Assembly: GCA_009602725.1 (NCBI GenBank) | Contig: WELB01000221.1 | Span: 112,348 to 147,665, forward strand | Direction of reading: 5' to 3' | DNA from: Spirogloea muscicola | Lineage: Eukaryota > Streptophyta > Zygnematophyceae > Spirogloeales > Spirogloeaceae | DNA length: 35,318 bases | Part shown: in pieces, positions 17,743-29,769 of the stretch | Numbering within the stretch: position 1 is the stretch's first letter | How the letters are laid out: every line of letters begins with the position of its first letter | Program-made: the position numbers and the translations under genes | Notes under the pieces: generated by a model | The model's input: only the letters and a program-made list of their open reading frames with translations | Databases searched by the model: none | Told to the model about the DNA's origin: nothing

Positions 17743-20700
17743 ATGGACGGGGTCGGGCCTGAGGCCGACGGCGCCGAGGTGGATGCAGCGGCCGCCTCCA
17801 GCATGCAGCTGGTGCCTGCTAGTGGTGGCAGCCTGCAGTCAGGGTCTGCTCGTAGCCGACAGCGCGCCCGCTGCAGCAGCCCCCTATTTGGCGCCATGGC
17901 TCACGGTGGCAGCCAGCTCAGATCAGTCAACGGCCACAATCGAGCAGCTTTGGTTAGTGCACCGTGGAGAGCATCACTATCTTCCTTGTGCAAGTGCCTT
18001 GCACCGTCGAAGGCTGCATGCCGCTTGTGCAAGACTTACGACGTCCCCAGGCGAAGCTTCCTGATAATCAGTTTACTGGCTAACAATAGTCTGCCATGTC
18101 ACATCAATGCCACATCATTGACGATGATCTGCAATGATATTGGTATGTTCAACTTTTGCGGTGCAGCTCTCCTTCTCCCTCAAGCAGAGTGCAGTCTGCC
18201 GTATGTGTGGAGACGAGCTCGCTCCAGAGGATGACCAAGATGAATTCTCGCCATGCGACTGTACATTTCAGATGTGCACAGTCTGCTTGGAGCATGTGAG
18301 ATCCTATGAGAAGAATCGCTGCCCTGGCTGTAACAGTGATCTGCGCACCAAGGAGCAATGTGAGTGCGGCAAGTGTTCCTCTCTTGGAGGCACCCACAGC
18401 TTGTCGAGATGCAGAGTCTGCACGAGATGCTGGCTGTGATCTCTGAAAGCCACATGCAGTTGACAAACTTCGATTCTGCCTACAATGACTGCTCAGGGAG
18501 AGCCATGAAGTCCTTCCGTTGCACCGAGGACACACCGACAGCTGCTCCAAATGGGATCAATGATGCTTTGAATTTGCCAGATATTGGAGCGGAGGACCAT
18601 GTAGTACATCTTCTGAAAGGAACCCAAGATCCTGCAGGCGTGGAGGTGCTTAGCTGCTTCTTGATTATGTCTGTCGTGCGTTGTCTCAGCTCTGTGCCTA
18701 TCCTGGGACGCCTTCCACATGATCGACTTGCTCGCTATGCATATTGCAGGTGACAGCGTGCGAGAATAGCTCGAAGCTGCCTGTCGCAAGCACAGCACAC
18801 TATGGATTTGGTAGCATAGCGTGGCATCATCCGCCATGTAAAGCGAATGCACGGGGCAATCCCAGGTGCTCTACTTTCTTGAGCATGATAGGCTTCTCAT
18901 CCACATGCGGCATTTCATTGTATTGGACGATAATGACCAAGCCAAATCTCAGCACGATCTTTGATGGACCATTGAGGAAGTCCAGTGGTCTGACCACGGC
19001 CCTGGTGTGTGGTACTCGCGTCCTATTTCAGTGCGGATATCAAGCTGAGGGGCCTTTTCCGCAAGAGCTCATATCCAGCAAGTAAGATTGGGCCCTACAG
19101 GTGAGACTTACCAAATGGCTCATCTTTGTGAGTAAGATCAGCATCTAGAAGTTTGCGCAAAGTCGATAGATATGCTTCGTGCTCTAAGGAGGACAGAAGA
19201 ACTTATTCTGCTGCAATCAAGATGAGTCACATCAATCTAGACCAATGTCACGACAGGTTCTCACAGAGAGATGCTTGTCTAAATCGTCACCAACGTTTGC
19301 AGGATCTTTGTCTTTCTTAGATTCTGTGCAACTGTAGGCTTCATACAGTACAGAGTGACCCATCCCACATCATCAGGATACTGGCTCTGGTTTTTATCTG
19401 TGACGTGCGAGATATGGTAGCATTTCCATACTCTCTTCATGTGATCATGGCAGTTGAAGGATCCAAAAAACTTGCACAGAAGACATAAGAATAGGGGTCC
19501 TAGAGCAGTGCTGCTTGCGATGTTCTTACGGTGAAATTGATTACATCTTGAACATTGACTCGGACGCCTGTTGACACATCTGCATTGTCCTGATCAATGA
19601 GGATGGACCACATCCAGGTTTTTCATCTCTTGGCTTTTGGACACATTCTCCAAGTTGACTCCTGTGTACAGGGAGACTTACAAGGACCGACTTTTTGCCA
19701 TGTATGTAAACCAATGTGTACTATTGTGAAATGTTAGGGCCGTTTAGGGTGCATGTATTCTGTGACCGTTTTGCCAAAGTGTAGCAACACTTACATAAGA
19801 AGGATAAAAGTGGAGAAGTCACCTCAAAATCTCAATATCACGATCTGACATGACTGTAGTTGGCTTGCTCATGACTGTCTGGAGGCAAGATATGACAACG
19901 GCCAAAAGGACCTGCCAAAAGTTGATGTCTTTGTCACCACAGCTGATGCTCAGAAGGAGTCACCATTTGTTACTGCTTGCACAGTCCTTTCTGTCATGTC
20001 AGCTGATTATCCGGCAAACAAGTGTGTACTTTTTCTCATTGGTATTCTGCATATCACATATCTTTAACGTGTGGCATCCCACAGGTCAAGCAGTCAGCAC
20101 AGAGCTTGACATATCTACTGCATCACCTTCTTTGATGATCAACTTGCCCGATCCTTGTCCTGCAGCATCCACGATCTACGCGGCTTTAATAGCTCCATGC
20201 CACGTTGTTGCAGGCTTGCCTGTTACCTTTCAGACGATGGGTCCTCCATGCTCACATTCAATGTCATGGCTGAGGTTGCTGGATTTGCTCGTTTATGGGT
20301 ACCATTTTGCAAAAGCTTCGACATCGAGCCGAGAAACCCCGAAGCATATTTTGCGCACAAGTTCGACTTTCTGAAAGATAAGATACAGTCGGATTTCGTA
20401 AGGAGCCGCCGGAAGGTCAAGGTATGTCTGGCAGATCCCTCCATCCTATGTTAGCGACTTCCTTTCGACATGCGGTTGCTGTCTGATCCGTGAGAAACCC
20501 ATAGATCGTTTGTAAGCTAAGGTAAATGGCCATTGTCAATTGCATGTTGTGCAGAAGGAATTTGAGGAATTCAAAGTCCGAGTTAACAGGCTCGTAGCTG
20601 ACAGCTGTCATCCTCCAGCTGAAGGATGGCAAATGAAGGATGGCAGCCCATGGCCTGGAAATAACTATCTGAACCATGATGGCATCATCCAGGTACTCAT

Positions 20701-23700
20701 GCTCATTAAGAGATATAGCACGAAGAGTAAGACGGGTTCTAATTGATTCTCATTTCAAGGCCTCCATGCATCACGACCAGATAAGAAATGCACTCCACTT
20801 CACCATAAGGATACACAAACATCGACACTCTCTATACGTTCAGCATCGCCTTGCTGATATGACATCCTCGCTTAAGCAGCTTTGTAAGTCTTCGCTTGTT
20901 TCTGTTAAGATCGACTGTGTAAACACTTGTTGACAGGTCTTCCTCCACCCTGATGGCGATGTCATGGACGTGGAGGGTCAGCACCTTCCCCCCCTTATCT
21001 ACGTTTCAAGAGAAAAGAGACCGGGGCATGACCACAATAAGAAGGCTGGCGCTATCAACGCTCTTATCCGAGCAAGTGGTCTGATTACGAACGGGCCCTA
21101 TCTCATCAATCTGGACTGTGACCACTACATCAATAACTCTCAAGCAATCCGGGAGGTACGTGCCTCATTGATGCCTCATAGGGCCTCAATGCATCAGAGC
21201 CTGTATTCATCCGTGCAGCAGCATTTTGGCTGCTGGCTTGAATCTGGTGGGCTCCTGCATTAGATAAGGACCAAAATTACCACAAATGCATGTTCAGATC
21301 AAACAAAGGTAACCTACAGCAGGCTTCTTTTGCGTTTACAGACTGACCAGATTGTGTATGGTGTACTGCTTACAAGTGCGTTAGATGCAGTGCAGGCTCT
21401 ATGCTTTTTCCTTGATCCTATAAAGGGTCGCAATATAGGCTTTGTTCAGTTCCCACAGCGATTTGACGGTGTCGACCAGAACGACAGATATGCAAACCAC
21501 AACACAGTCTTTTTCGACATCAATATGAAGGGACTTGATGGACTGCAGGGGCCTGTCTATGTTGGTACTGGCTGTATGTTTCGCCGAAGGGTATGCTCGC
21601 TCTTTTCAAGGTCCTTTCTGACTTGCTCAGCAATCTCTTGCATCTCAAACTATGAGAATGGCTGATCCAAGCCGATGGATTTGCAGGTATATTAAGTGCA
21701 TGGCGTGCCATTAATGTGTAGTTCTTACGCCCCGATCTGGCATTCTTGTACTTATGGTGCATGTGAAAGATCCAGCATTGTCACAAAGACAGGGTGCTGA
21801 CAGCAGGCTCTGTTAGCACAGGCCCTATATGGATACCGCCCTCCAAAATACTCGCGGAACAGGGTCGACAAGACACAGAAAGGATGGAGACTTGATTCGC
21901 CCGCCTTCTGCTTCTGCTGCCTACTGAGGAGGTTCAAGAAGAAAAGGGTATCAGATAGTATTGTGAATGATCATGCAGGCCAAGGTGAGATACTGGTCAT
22001 AGTATCTGAATTCATTCTTGGTTTACTGCTGGGCACATTGAGCATGGTCAAGCCTCTGTTGCAGCTCCTTGTCTTGCACAAGGACCACGAGGAACTCCAA
22101 AGCAGGTCCAGGTCCTTTGTCATCATCATCTTTCGCAACGTCTCCATGTTAAGACGCAGGCTTGCTGCAGAAGGAGCTTCCGCCTGCAAAATTGGGAATG
22201 TGCAGCAACTTCATAGAAAGTGCAATGAGGGAGGAGAACGGGCAAAAGAGTCCCTTCGGCATTCTGAGGTTGGCGCACCTGCTAACAGCAGTGCTTAGGA
22301 AACTCAATCGACGGCATCAAGTCAAAGAATTTGCAAGTTTTTGCAGCTCAAGCAAGCTGTGGTTCACGTTGCATCGACGCTGAATCTGACCGTCGTGCAT
22401 TTGCGTGGCAGCCCTCACTCAATGTTGAGTGACGTGGTGCTGAGCATCAGTTGCGACTACGAGGACAAGACAGATTGGGGAACGGAGGTTGGCTGGATCT
22501 ACGGATCTCTGACTGAAGATATTGTGACAGGCTTGAGGATACACAGCTGTGGTTGGAGATCAGCATATTGCGATCCATCTCTTGCAGCATTCAAGGCATG
22601 TAGTCAATTGCTGTACCTCAGTGGCTGCATCGCGCCGGGCAAGGAGTGTTCACAAGTCCTGCAAGCCTCGCTTAAAGAATACCTTGAGTCAAGAAAGTCG
22701 ATGATTGTTCATTGATAGCCCTGCAGCTGCAGAAGACCATTGGAGGCATCTGCTTGACTGACAGGGCTGAGACTGCAGGGATCAGCTCCTTTGAACATGG
22801 CTGACAGATTACACCAAGTCGAGAGGTGGGCTACTGGAGCTGTTGAGATCTTCTTTAGCGGCAGGAATCCCCTAGTATACGACTGGCATGGCCACCTCAG
22901 CTTCTGCCAGCGTCTTGCGTAAGTATCTCAAGGGCCTTTAAGAACCAAATAATACCAGGTGTTCATGCTCAATCACGGGCTATGCTAAGAATATGCACCT
23001 AAAGTTGATTGGGTCGTGTCGTGCAGGTATTTCAATAATGCCTTCTACCCGTTCACCAGTCTTGCAATTGTGGTCTACTGCCTCCTACCACCACTTGCCC
23101 TCCTCACCAATTTATTCTTTATTCCAGTGGTGAGCAGGGTCTGCTGGCCGACTTTGTCTTGAGCATTGGCTTGCCCAGGCATACGAGCAAAAACCCAGAA
23201 TTCCTACTTTTTAGTCAGTCTGCCCATGATCTTGTCAGTCTTCTAAATTGGAGTCCAGCTGAAGTCTCTGGCATTAGCTTCACGTCATCATGAGAGGGCC
23301 TCTTGGCTGATACTTCAAGTTCTATGACTGGACCTGCAGCTCGACCACTATGGTGTTGTCTGCTTTACAACTTTGATATGCTCCTTCCTCATCCTATCGC
23401 TCCTTGAGCTGAGGTGGAGTAACGTGAGCTTTGAAGCTTGGTGGCGCAATGAACAGTTTTGGGTCATTGCCGGCCTGACCTCCCATCTCGCCGCTGTCGT
23501 CCAGGTTGCTGGCGCTTTGGCCGCTTAAGCTGGCTACGTGTGCATAGACTAAAAGTCGATGACCTGTTATTGCAATGCATGCTGGGCCACAATTTAGCTG
23601 TCATCTTTCAGCCCAATTCCCATGCAAGTTATCATCACATTTCTGTTGTGTATGACGCTCGAAATCGGCTAGCCTCGTGTAAGAAGGTCTAAAAGCCTTG

Positions 23701-24383
23701 TCCTACCTGCAGGGCCTGCTGAAGGTCTTTGCTGGTATCGAGATAGCATTCACAGTGACATCAAAGGGAGCAAATTCACGGGAAAATCGCGTTGATGAGC
23801 TACACACTTTCCAATTCAGCTGGCTACTGCTTCCAGCCGTTATTGTAGGCCTTCTCAATATTCTAGGCATTGTTATTGGTTTTGCTCGAGCGTTCAATAC
23901 AACATCAGCATCACACGACTGGGGTAAGTCAATTTGAGCTCAACAGACAAGGAGTCACCTCTCCTGTCAATCGAATAAATGATTCATTCGCCTTACTAGC
24001 GACCTCCAAGAGCATCTAGAATGGTGACCAATAGGGCCCGGCGTTGGATGCTACTGGTCAATTCTGTATGCTAAGTAATGAAAAATACTATGTATCATGC
24101 TCATCACCACACGTCGTGTACGCGTAAGTCTCGCATTTCAGGACGTCCTTGGTCGAGGCGGAGCTCACTTCATCGATTGTGCATACTTGCAGGGCAACTG
24201 CTGGGCAAGCTGGCCTTCAGCTTGTGGGTGCTGGTCCACCTGTACCCCTTTGGAAAGGGCTTGCTGGGGAGGCGGGAGAAAGTGCCAACCATCGTCCTCG
24301 TCTGGGCGGTACTGCTCACCATCACCACCACGCTCTTGTGGGCCAGCTTCGCGCCTCAGACAAGCACACCAACAGTGTACTAG
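17743..24383 (+). CDS. Cellulose synthase / CSLD-like glycosyltransferase (GT2) with N-terminal RING-type zinc finger
   Basis: This membrane enzyme polymerises UDP-sugars into wall beta-glucan or mannan. Fourteen in-phase exons give 767 aa: 19303-19416, 19618-19701, 19860-20021, 20214-20421, 20555-20692, 20937-21155, 21396-21590, 21822-21947, 22347-22595, 22779-22918, 23027-23129, 23340-23504, 23713-23923 and 24193-24383. Catalytic motifs in order: S-D-D-G, D-C-D-H, T-E-D and Q-V-E-R-W. The C-terminal membrane segments end T-P-T-V-Y. N-terminal exons are 17743-17952, 18167-18359 (zinc finger C-R-M-C...C-D-C...C-T-V-C...C-P-G-C), 18750-18837 (Y-G-F-G-S-I-A-W) and 19032-19081; links between these are incomplete because phases do not all match. 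[11 protein letters not shown] and [10 protein letters not shown] look CSLD-like, whereas D-G-S-P-W-P-G-N-N and the absence of the CSLD insert look CESA-like. One intron is GC-AG. Confidence 0.93.
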
Positions 24384-25154
24384 GCCGCTGCTCAGTCCCT
24401 CATCGCGAGCAGGGCCGGGAAAAATATCCAGCACCTGTTCGACTTTACAAACAGCTTCCTTTGGAGTCCGATATGAGTAGTTAGTGTGCTGTAGTGCATG
24501 TATGGTGCTGATTATCCAAGTTCGGCATGCAATACCGAGCCTTGCAAGCATTTGCTCTAGGCGTCCATGACCAATGTCTAAGATCGGACATCACAACATG
24601 CACAAAGATCATAGATTACATGCAAGTCCTGGCATACTGCGTGCATCCAGTAAGCTTCACATTTTTTCCGTGCTGCCTATGCAATCTTTGCTGCTGGCAT
24701 TTGGTCTGTTCACGAAGGTCTAGATAGACTTCGTATGGAGTGTCGGGCGTGCCAGCCCAGGTTTCTTTTTCCTTGCTGGCCCTGCGCATCATGCGGTGCT
24801 GGTGTTGAGGGCTCCAGGGCTTGGGCAGCCACGTGCGACGTCGCCAGCTCGTCCGGAGCGGATGGTACGTCGCTTGCCCGCCTCCTTGACATCAATACCT
24901 GATGTGATGGGCCTATTGTTAGCTTGCGCGAGTCTCGCAGCCGCTTGGCGCTTTTCTAGAGCAGCTGCCACGCCCCTCCTTCAAACAGGTGGCGGCGCAG
25001 CAGCGGCACCTTGCGGCCCGTCGTTTTGCGACAGGCGACCAGCAAAAGTCGAGGGTACAACGGGAATACCGTCCAAGCTGCTCCATCTCTGCTGTCACGA
25101 GCCAGACGTGTCAGCTGTGCCGGAGGGCCCTTTATGAAGGAATGCGTGTATATT
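24384..25154. other. Intergenic, no gene recognised
   Basis: This is the 3' flank of the cellulose synthase-like gene, up to the 3' end of LINE copy 2. Short frames exist on both strands around 24790-25130, but none shows a recognisable motif or credible splice partner. Confidence 0.4.
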
Positions 25155-27545
25155 AAGAGATGGGGAGGCCATGTGTGGCCAAGTACAAAGGCAAGCACAT
25201 TGGACAAATGTACGACACCTGCTGCTAAGCTGACCCGCTCAGTAACCACGAGTCAGCACATAGAGGTCGCTAGCTGACGCTCGAATACCGGACGGCAATT
25301 GACTAGCTCTTGTGCCAGCAGCTAAGGCTCGACCAGCTTTCTGATGCAGAGCATACGCCTGAGCTCGTTGCAGACAGGTTGACACTCGACATCGCAGAAA
25401 TGACAGATAGGCTGCCGGCATACCCATCTGGGCTGGGAGCATATCCTCGCGTCGTGCATATCCCAGAATCGCTATGTTCTCGAGTAGGGCATGGAAGCGA
25501 GGACCCAAGCAGCCGAAAGTGTCGATTGCGGCCGGGAGGAGGTGGTCACTGCGGGGGTAGTCTGAGTAGTGTCGGAGCTTTTTCTGCTCAGCACCTCCCA
25601 CTGCGTGGCCAGCAATGTGTGTGGAAGCGGAACTCTTGTATGCCTCAGTCACCACCACATCAACCAAAGCTCGTGGGCCTCCGCCAGGTTGTACACCCAC
25701 AATGTCCAGGGTGCGACGGTGATGGCCTCCCTGGGAATCCGTGGTGATGGGCATTACATTGCTCACTTCAACGATGGCGCGGTAGCCGGCGTCGCGCATC
25801 AAGCCCGCCAGGGCGTCCCGTAGGAGATTGTGGACGCCCACCACCTCAGGGCCTGTGGGACACCGCAGCATGTGGGTGGCTAGGTCTCCGCCCTCCGTAC
25901 GGAAGCCACACTCACACTGAGTTACTCCAATCAGGCAGGTCGGGGGCAGGCCCAGGAACAGCTGGAGAAGCGTCCGGAATGCTTCAGGGCTGATTTTGAA
26001 AGCGTTGTGGATTGCGTGTGTGGTGAGCCAATCCGTTGCCCCAGGCGTTGCGAGCGATGTGAGACGTGCCAGACTCCTTGGATTGGTCTTGATATCCGGC
26101 ATCGTCCTCAACGCCTTGCGACGCTCGTCCTCAACTGCCGCAACGAGTCTGGCCTGTGCCGCTTTGTCTGGTGCTTGAGCAAGCGCTGAGAAGGGGGTGA
26201 GGAGGGGTTGTAGGGACGGGAAGGAGCCGAGTGCTGACTCCCGGATGCTCCTCAGTTGTACTTGGAATGCCAAGGAGCCTTCCTCCACCTCGGCTGCAGG
26301 GCCGGCCAGGCAAGGGAAGCGCAAGGGAAGAAGGGAGGCAACCTGGTGCCAGCAACCGAGAAAGGCTGCCTGCGCCGTCTGTTCAAGTGACCGGCAGCCC
26401 AGGCCGCCCATTCGTGTGGGAAGGGATGCCTGCAGGGAGGATGAAGGTGAGGGGATGGATGGGTGTTGAATCAGGGAAGCCAGGGTTTGCCGGAGGGAGG
26501 TGTCGAACTCCTTGTACAGCTCGCCCACCATGTCCGTTGGGGCGACTGTCCGCTGCAGGTAGCCAGCTCGTTGACCGATGCAGCGAGTAAGGATGGCCAG
26601 CGCCAGCTGCGGATCTCCGAGGAGGGGAAGGGAGGGAAGGGGGGCAAGGTGTTGCTGCAGGCGTTCACGCAAGTCCTCTGCAACGTGGGATGGTGTGCCA
26701 AGGGGAACTTTGAGAACAGCCAGCCCATTGGCAGGGGTCTGGCAGCCTGGTGGGAGCTGGAGGTTGGTGGGGAGGGGGCGTGATGACCATGCCACGTTCT
26801 TGGTGGGGCAGACCCGCAGGCCCATTGTGCTCAGTTCGTGTACGAGCAAGGGATAAGCCGCCATGACTTCTGATGGTGGGCCGACGATATGTGTGTCGTC
26901 TGCATAGGAGGGGAAGAGGAGGTTCGGGTGCAGGCTTTGGGTGCGCCGTAGTGCTCGGGAATGTGCCAAGGCGAAAAGTATGGGGCTGAGGGGATCTCCC
27001 TGGCGTGTGCCAGTTGTGGACCATAAGGTCGTCCAAGACTCCTCCGAACGCCACAGCAGCCGCCCTGGCCGGCCATAGGCCATGAGGAAATAGGGAATTA
27101 AGGAGGGGAAGTGATCACGCAGCTCCTCCATGATGGCGTTGCGCTCCACAGTGTTGAATGCATTTGGCTATGTCCAATCCAAGGACCATGTGTGATGGGT
27201 TGACATCCAGCGCTGCGCGGATCCCGTGGACGAGGGCCTCTGCCCCGCAGGACATGCCAGCACCAAATTGGTGGGGTGCAAAATGGGTGGACAGCTGGGA
27301 CTTTAGCTCGCCGCACAAAGCCTTGGTCACCAGCCGCATTATTGCTTCTGTCATGGCGATGGGCCTGACACCACCTGACGGCTTGGCCAGGGCCAGCAGG
27401 TGGCTGGAGTTGAGAGCGTCGGCGATGCGGGGGGGGATGGTGGCTCTGGTGATGTGCCGGCAGGTGGAGAGGAGCAGAGAGAAGCTTCTTTCGTCTCCAT
27501 TTTGGAAGATGTCCCGTAGGTGCTCGAAGAGCCATCCAGAAGGGC
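25155..27545 (-). mobile_element. LINE retrotransposon copy 2 (RT, zinc motif, restriction-endonuclease-like C-terminus)
   Basis: The main frame 27149-25239 is open for more than 630 codons. It carries T-R-Q-G-D-P-L-S-P-I-L-F-A and the intact catalytic box S-Y-A-D-D-T-H-I-V-G. It continues through a long linker to C-E-C-G-F ... H-M-L-R-C (zinc motif), R-R-T-L-D-I-V-G and L-V-D-V-V-V-T-E (restriction-endonuclease-like motif), H-L-L-P-A-A-I-D-T-F-G and the terminal L-T-R-G-Y. The upstream RT part (27354-27150, P-I-A-M-T-E-A-I-M-R-L-V-T-K) is in another frame because of one extra base near 27167-27170 relative to copy 1. The element is 5'-truncated at about 27545, where similarity to copy 1 stops. 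The 3' UTR ends near 25155. No ORF1 or N-terminal endonuclease is seen. Confidence 0.88.
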
Positions 27546-28272
27546 CTCCTTTATGGGGGGCTCTTTCTTCTTATGGTATGTGGGGCCGACCTCAGTGTGA
27601 GATATGGGATGTACCCAAGGAGCTGCGCGTTGGTCGTCACAGGATTTTGGGACGCCCACTCTCTCCGCCAGTGCTCTGGCAGACGGCCCTGATGATGGTG
27701 TTGGCATTGCCCCACATGCCGAGACGAGAGCGGTCTGCTGATCCTACAGAGAAAGTGGTCATATAGAAGAGAAGCAAAAGGTGGCGGGGCCACGAAAAGA
27801 AAGGGCTCGCCCATAGAGAAGAGGGGCTGGCAAAGCCAGCCCAAAAAGAATGGACAATGTCCAAAGCCAAAGAAAGAGATGCCAAAGAAGGACTACTCTA
27901 CCAAACACAACATCACACTAGGGAAGCTCAGTACCCACGAGTGAGCAACAGCAGGTCAGAATAGCTCGATGCGGGGAAGGCACGAAAAGCCAGCCCAACA
28001 AAACGGACGGCTTAAAGAGAGGAACAGCACTGCAAGTAATGCCTGTGAGAGGCCAGCCCAGACAGAAGGCTCGCCCATAGAGAAAGAGGGGCTGGCAAAG
28101 CCAGCCCAAAAAGAATGGACAATGGCCCAGAGAAATGTACAAGGTCCGAAAGTCTCGGAAGGTGCAAAAAAAGAAGAAGGCTCGCCCATAAAGAAAGAGG
28201 GGCTGGCAAAGCCAGAGCTAGAAACACAAAAGAAGCACAAAAGTACTCTCCGTTACTTCTGCGAGTGGGCGC
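27546..28272. repeat. LINE-tail hairpin repeats
   Basis: Three repeated units start with ggctcgcccata at 27804, 28068 and 28179. Each contains gaggggctggcaaagccagc (27821, 28087 and 28198). The first two continue into caaaaagaatggacaat, which itself includes a palindrome (tggacaatgtcca). A minus-strand LINE terminal tag is visible at about 27925-27950 (agctcagtacccacgagtga). The block therefore holds at least one real 3' UTR plus duplicated hairpin segments. The long frames through it are repeat artefacts. Confidence 0.7.
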
Positions 28273-28620
28273 TCAATAGCCTCTAGTCGGCAAGATGGGA
28301 ATCTGTAGAGGGCGGAAAAGCGTCGCCCTCTTCGGATCCCGGAGGCAGCTGCCAAGGCGCGGCCTGCTTGCAAGTGGACTTGGCAAACGCCAAGCACCGC
28401 TGCAGGGAGACGGCAAGCCGCATCCTGTACACTTGAGCAAGCGACCCGACGGCACTGCAGCCGGGCTGCTCGCTCTGCTGCCCTTACCAGCAGGACACAG
28501 CACGCAGCGCAAGCTGCTGGAGTGGGTCGAGCCAGCGAGTCTCAAACGCCCCGTGGACGTCGACTGCAAGCGCGACACACTCGCGCCAGCGAGTGGTCTG
28601 CGTACTTCCTCTCCTTGGCG
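28273..28620 (-). mobile_element. LINE 3'-end fragment
   Basis: On the minus strand the segment has a V-Y-R-M-R-L-A-V-S-L-Q-R-C-L-A-F stretch near 28440-28390. It ends with the relaxed tag at 28270-28290 (seen on the plus strand as gctcaatagcctctagtcgg). It resembles the fragments at 1-475 and 16920-17480 and is frame-broken. Confidence 0.6.
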
Positions 28621-28800
28621 CCTGCCGCTTGGCGGACTGCACAGCCTGCCTCATCCAGCAACAGTTGGGACCTGCTTATTGTGCCTTCCGCCCTTGCAGA
28701 CCTTGTACAATCCTTTGGGCTGGCCTCTCATCGCCATTGCCTTACATTGGCTGAGCTGTTTCTTTCCAAGAGTCAAAGCAGTCGGTGGTGGCAACGTCTG
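28621..28800 (+). repeat. Hairpin-motif scrap shared with 15.55-15.70 kb
   Basis: The strings tttgggctggcctctcatcg (about 28711) and ccattgccttacattggctg (about 28731) recur almost unchanged at about 15550 and 15659. The shared order shows that both descend from the same repeat family. Confidence 0.55.
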
Positions 28801-29150
28801 CTATAAATTCTGTGGCCCCCAGCCCAACGAGCTGGCGACGAGATCGGCGCGACGCGCGTGAGGACGGCCATCCGCCCCAGCTTTCAGGGGCATGATGGCC
28901 ACGGTGTAACTCGCCTCCAGGAAGACGTCATACATGGCGTCCCGGGGGAAGTCGTGCATGCCAGTCCGCTTTCCTCCTCGTGCACACCGGAGCATGTGTG
29001 CTGCCCCCGCCGCCGCCTCTGTGCTGCTGACAAGCCCGGCACATCTCCCAAAGAGAAGTCAGACTGCTTGTGCTGACAGTGTGAATGACTGTGTAGTTGC
29101 CCGACGTTCCAGCTCTCCAAGCAGCCTCCTTGGCTTCTAACTCGTACACG
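28801..29150 (-). CDS. Uncharacterised open frames, possible gene fragment
   Basis: On the minus strand a frame from 29149 reads M-Y-E-L-E-A-K-E-A-A-W-R-A-G and W-E-M-C-R-A-C-Q-Q-H. A second frame, 28995-28801, reads H-D-F-P-R-D-A-M-Y-D-V-F-L-E-A-S-Y-T-V and ends at a stop. They might be parts of one gene joined by an unresolved splice. I do not recognise a family. Nearby repeats make a retrotransposon origin possible. Confidence 0.25.
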
Positions 29151-29640
29151 CTGCCGCCTACATGACCCTACTTACTTTGCGTCATGAGTGGACGTTTGCA
29201 TCTGTCAGAGTGCATTGACTGACGGCTTCTCCAGTCATTGCGGACACATACCTAGTCACTGAGCGGCACTCCGCTAGAAACGCACTCCACTTTGCTCATG
29301 CTTTGCAGTCTGTGGGTCGCAATCTCACTCTCACAGATGGTGCACCATCTATATTCTAGACTGTGTAAGCATCAAGTCATCAGCGCTCACTATGGCCAAA
29401 AACCATGGGCAGATGAATGTATAGCCCAATCCTTTCACATACTTAGCTATCCGAGATGTCTGACTTGCAAAATGGAGAATTTGACAGCTATTAAGGCTTT
29501 TCCTCCACCCTACTACATCCCCAAGTCTTGCTCTGCCCTGCTGGCAGCAGCATCAAGCCCCACGCCCTGTCCTCCTCTTATGATTTGATATCTCTGCCGC
29601 CTGCTCTCACAACACGGCACTTGATCCAGCCTCAGCCCTC
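29151..29640. other. No feature recognised
   Basis: Mixed-composition sequence. I find no coding motif, repeat or RNA structure that I can support. Confidence 0.3.
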
Positions 29641-29769
29641 CATGGTGCGGAGTCCCTCCTGTGCTCAGCTTCGGATCTTTGCCAGGACTTTTGGCCATCG
29701 ATGTCCTGCACCTAGTGGGGTGGTAGACAGCGCAGGGCATGGGTGTGTATGCGAGCTTTTGAATAGATG

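Noticed and set aside
22171-22268. Possible extra exon of the cellulose synthase-like gene
   Set aside because: It reads well and has gcag / gt borders, but its 98-nt length breaks the frame between the phase-0 exons ending at 21947 and starting at 22347.
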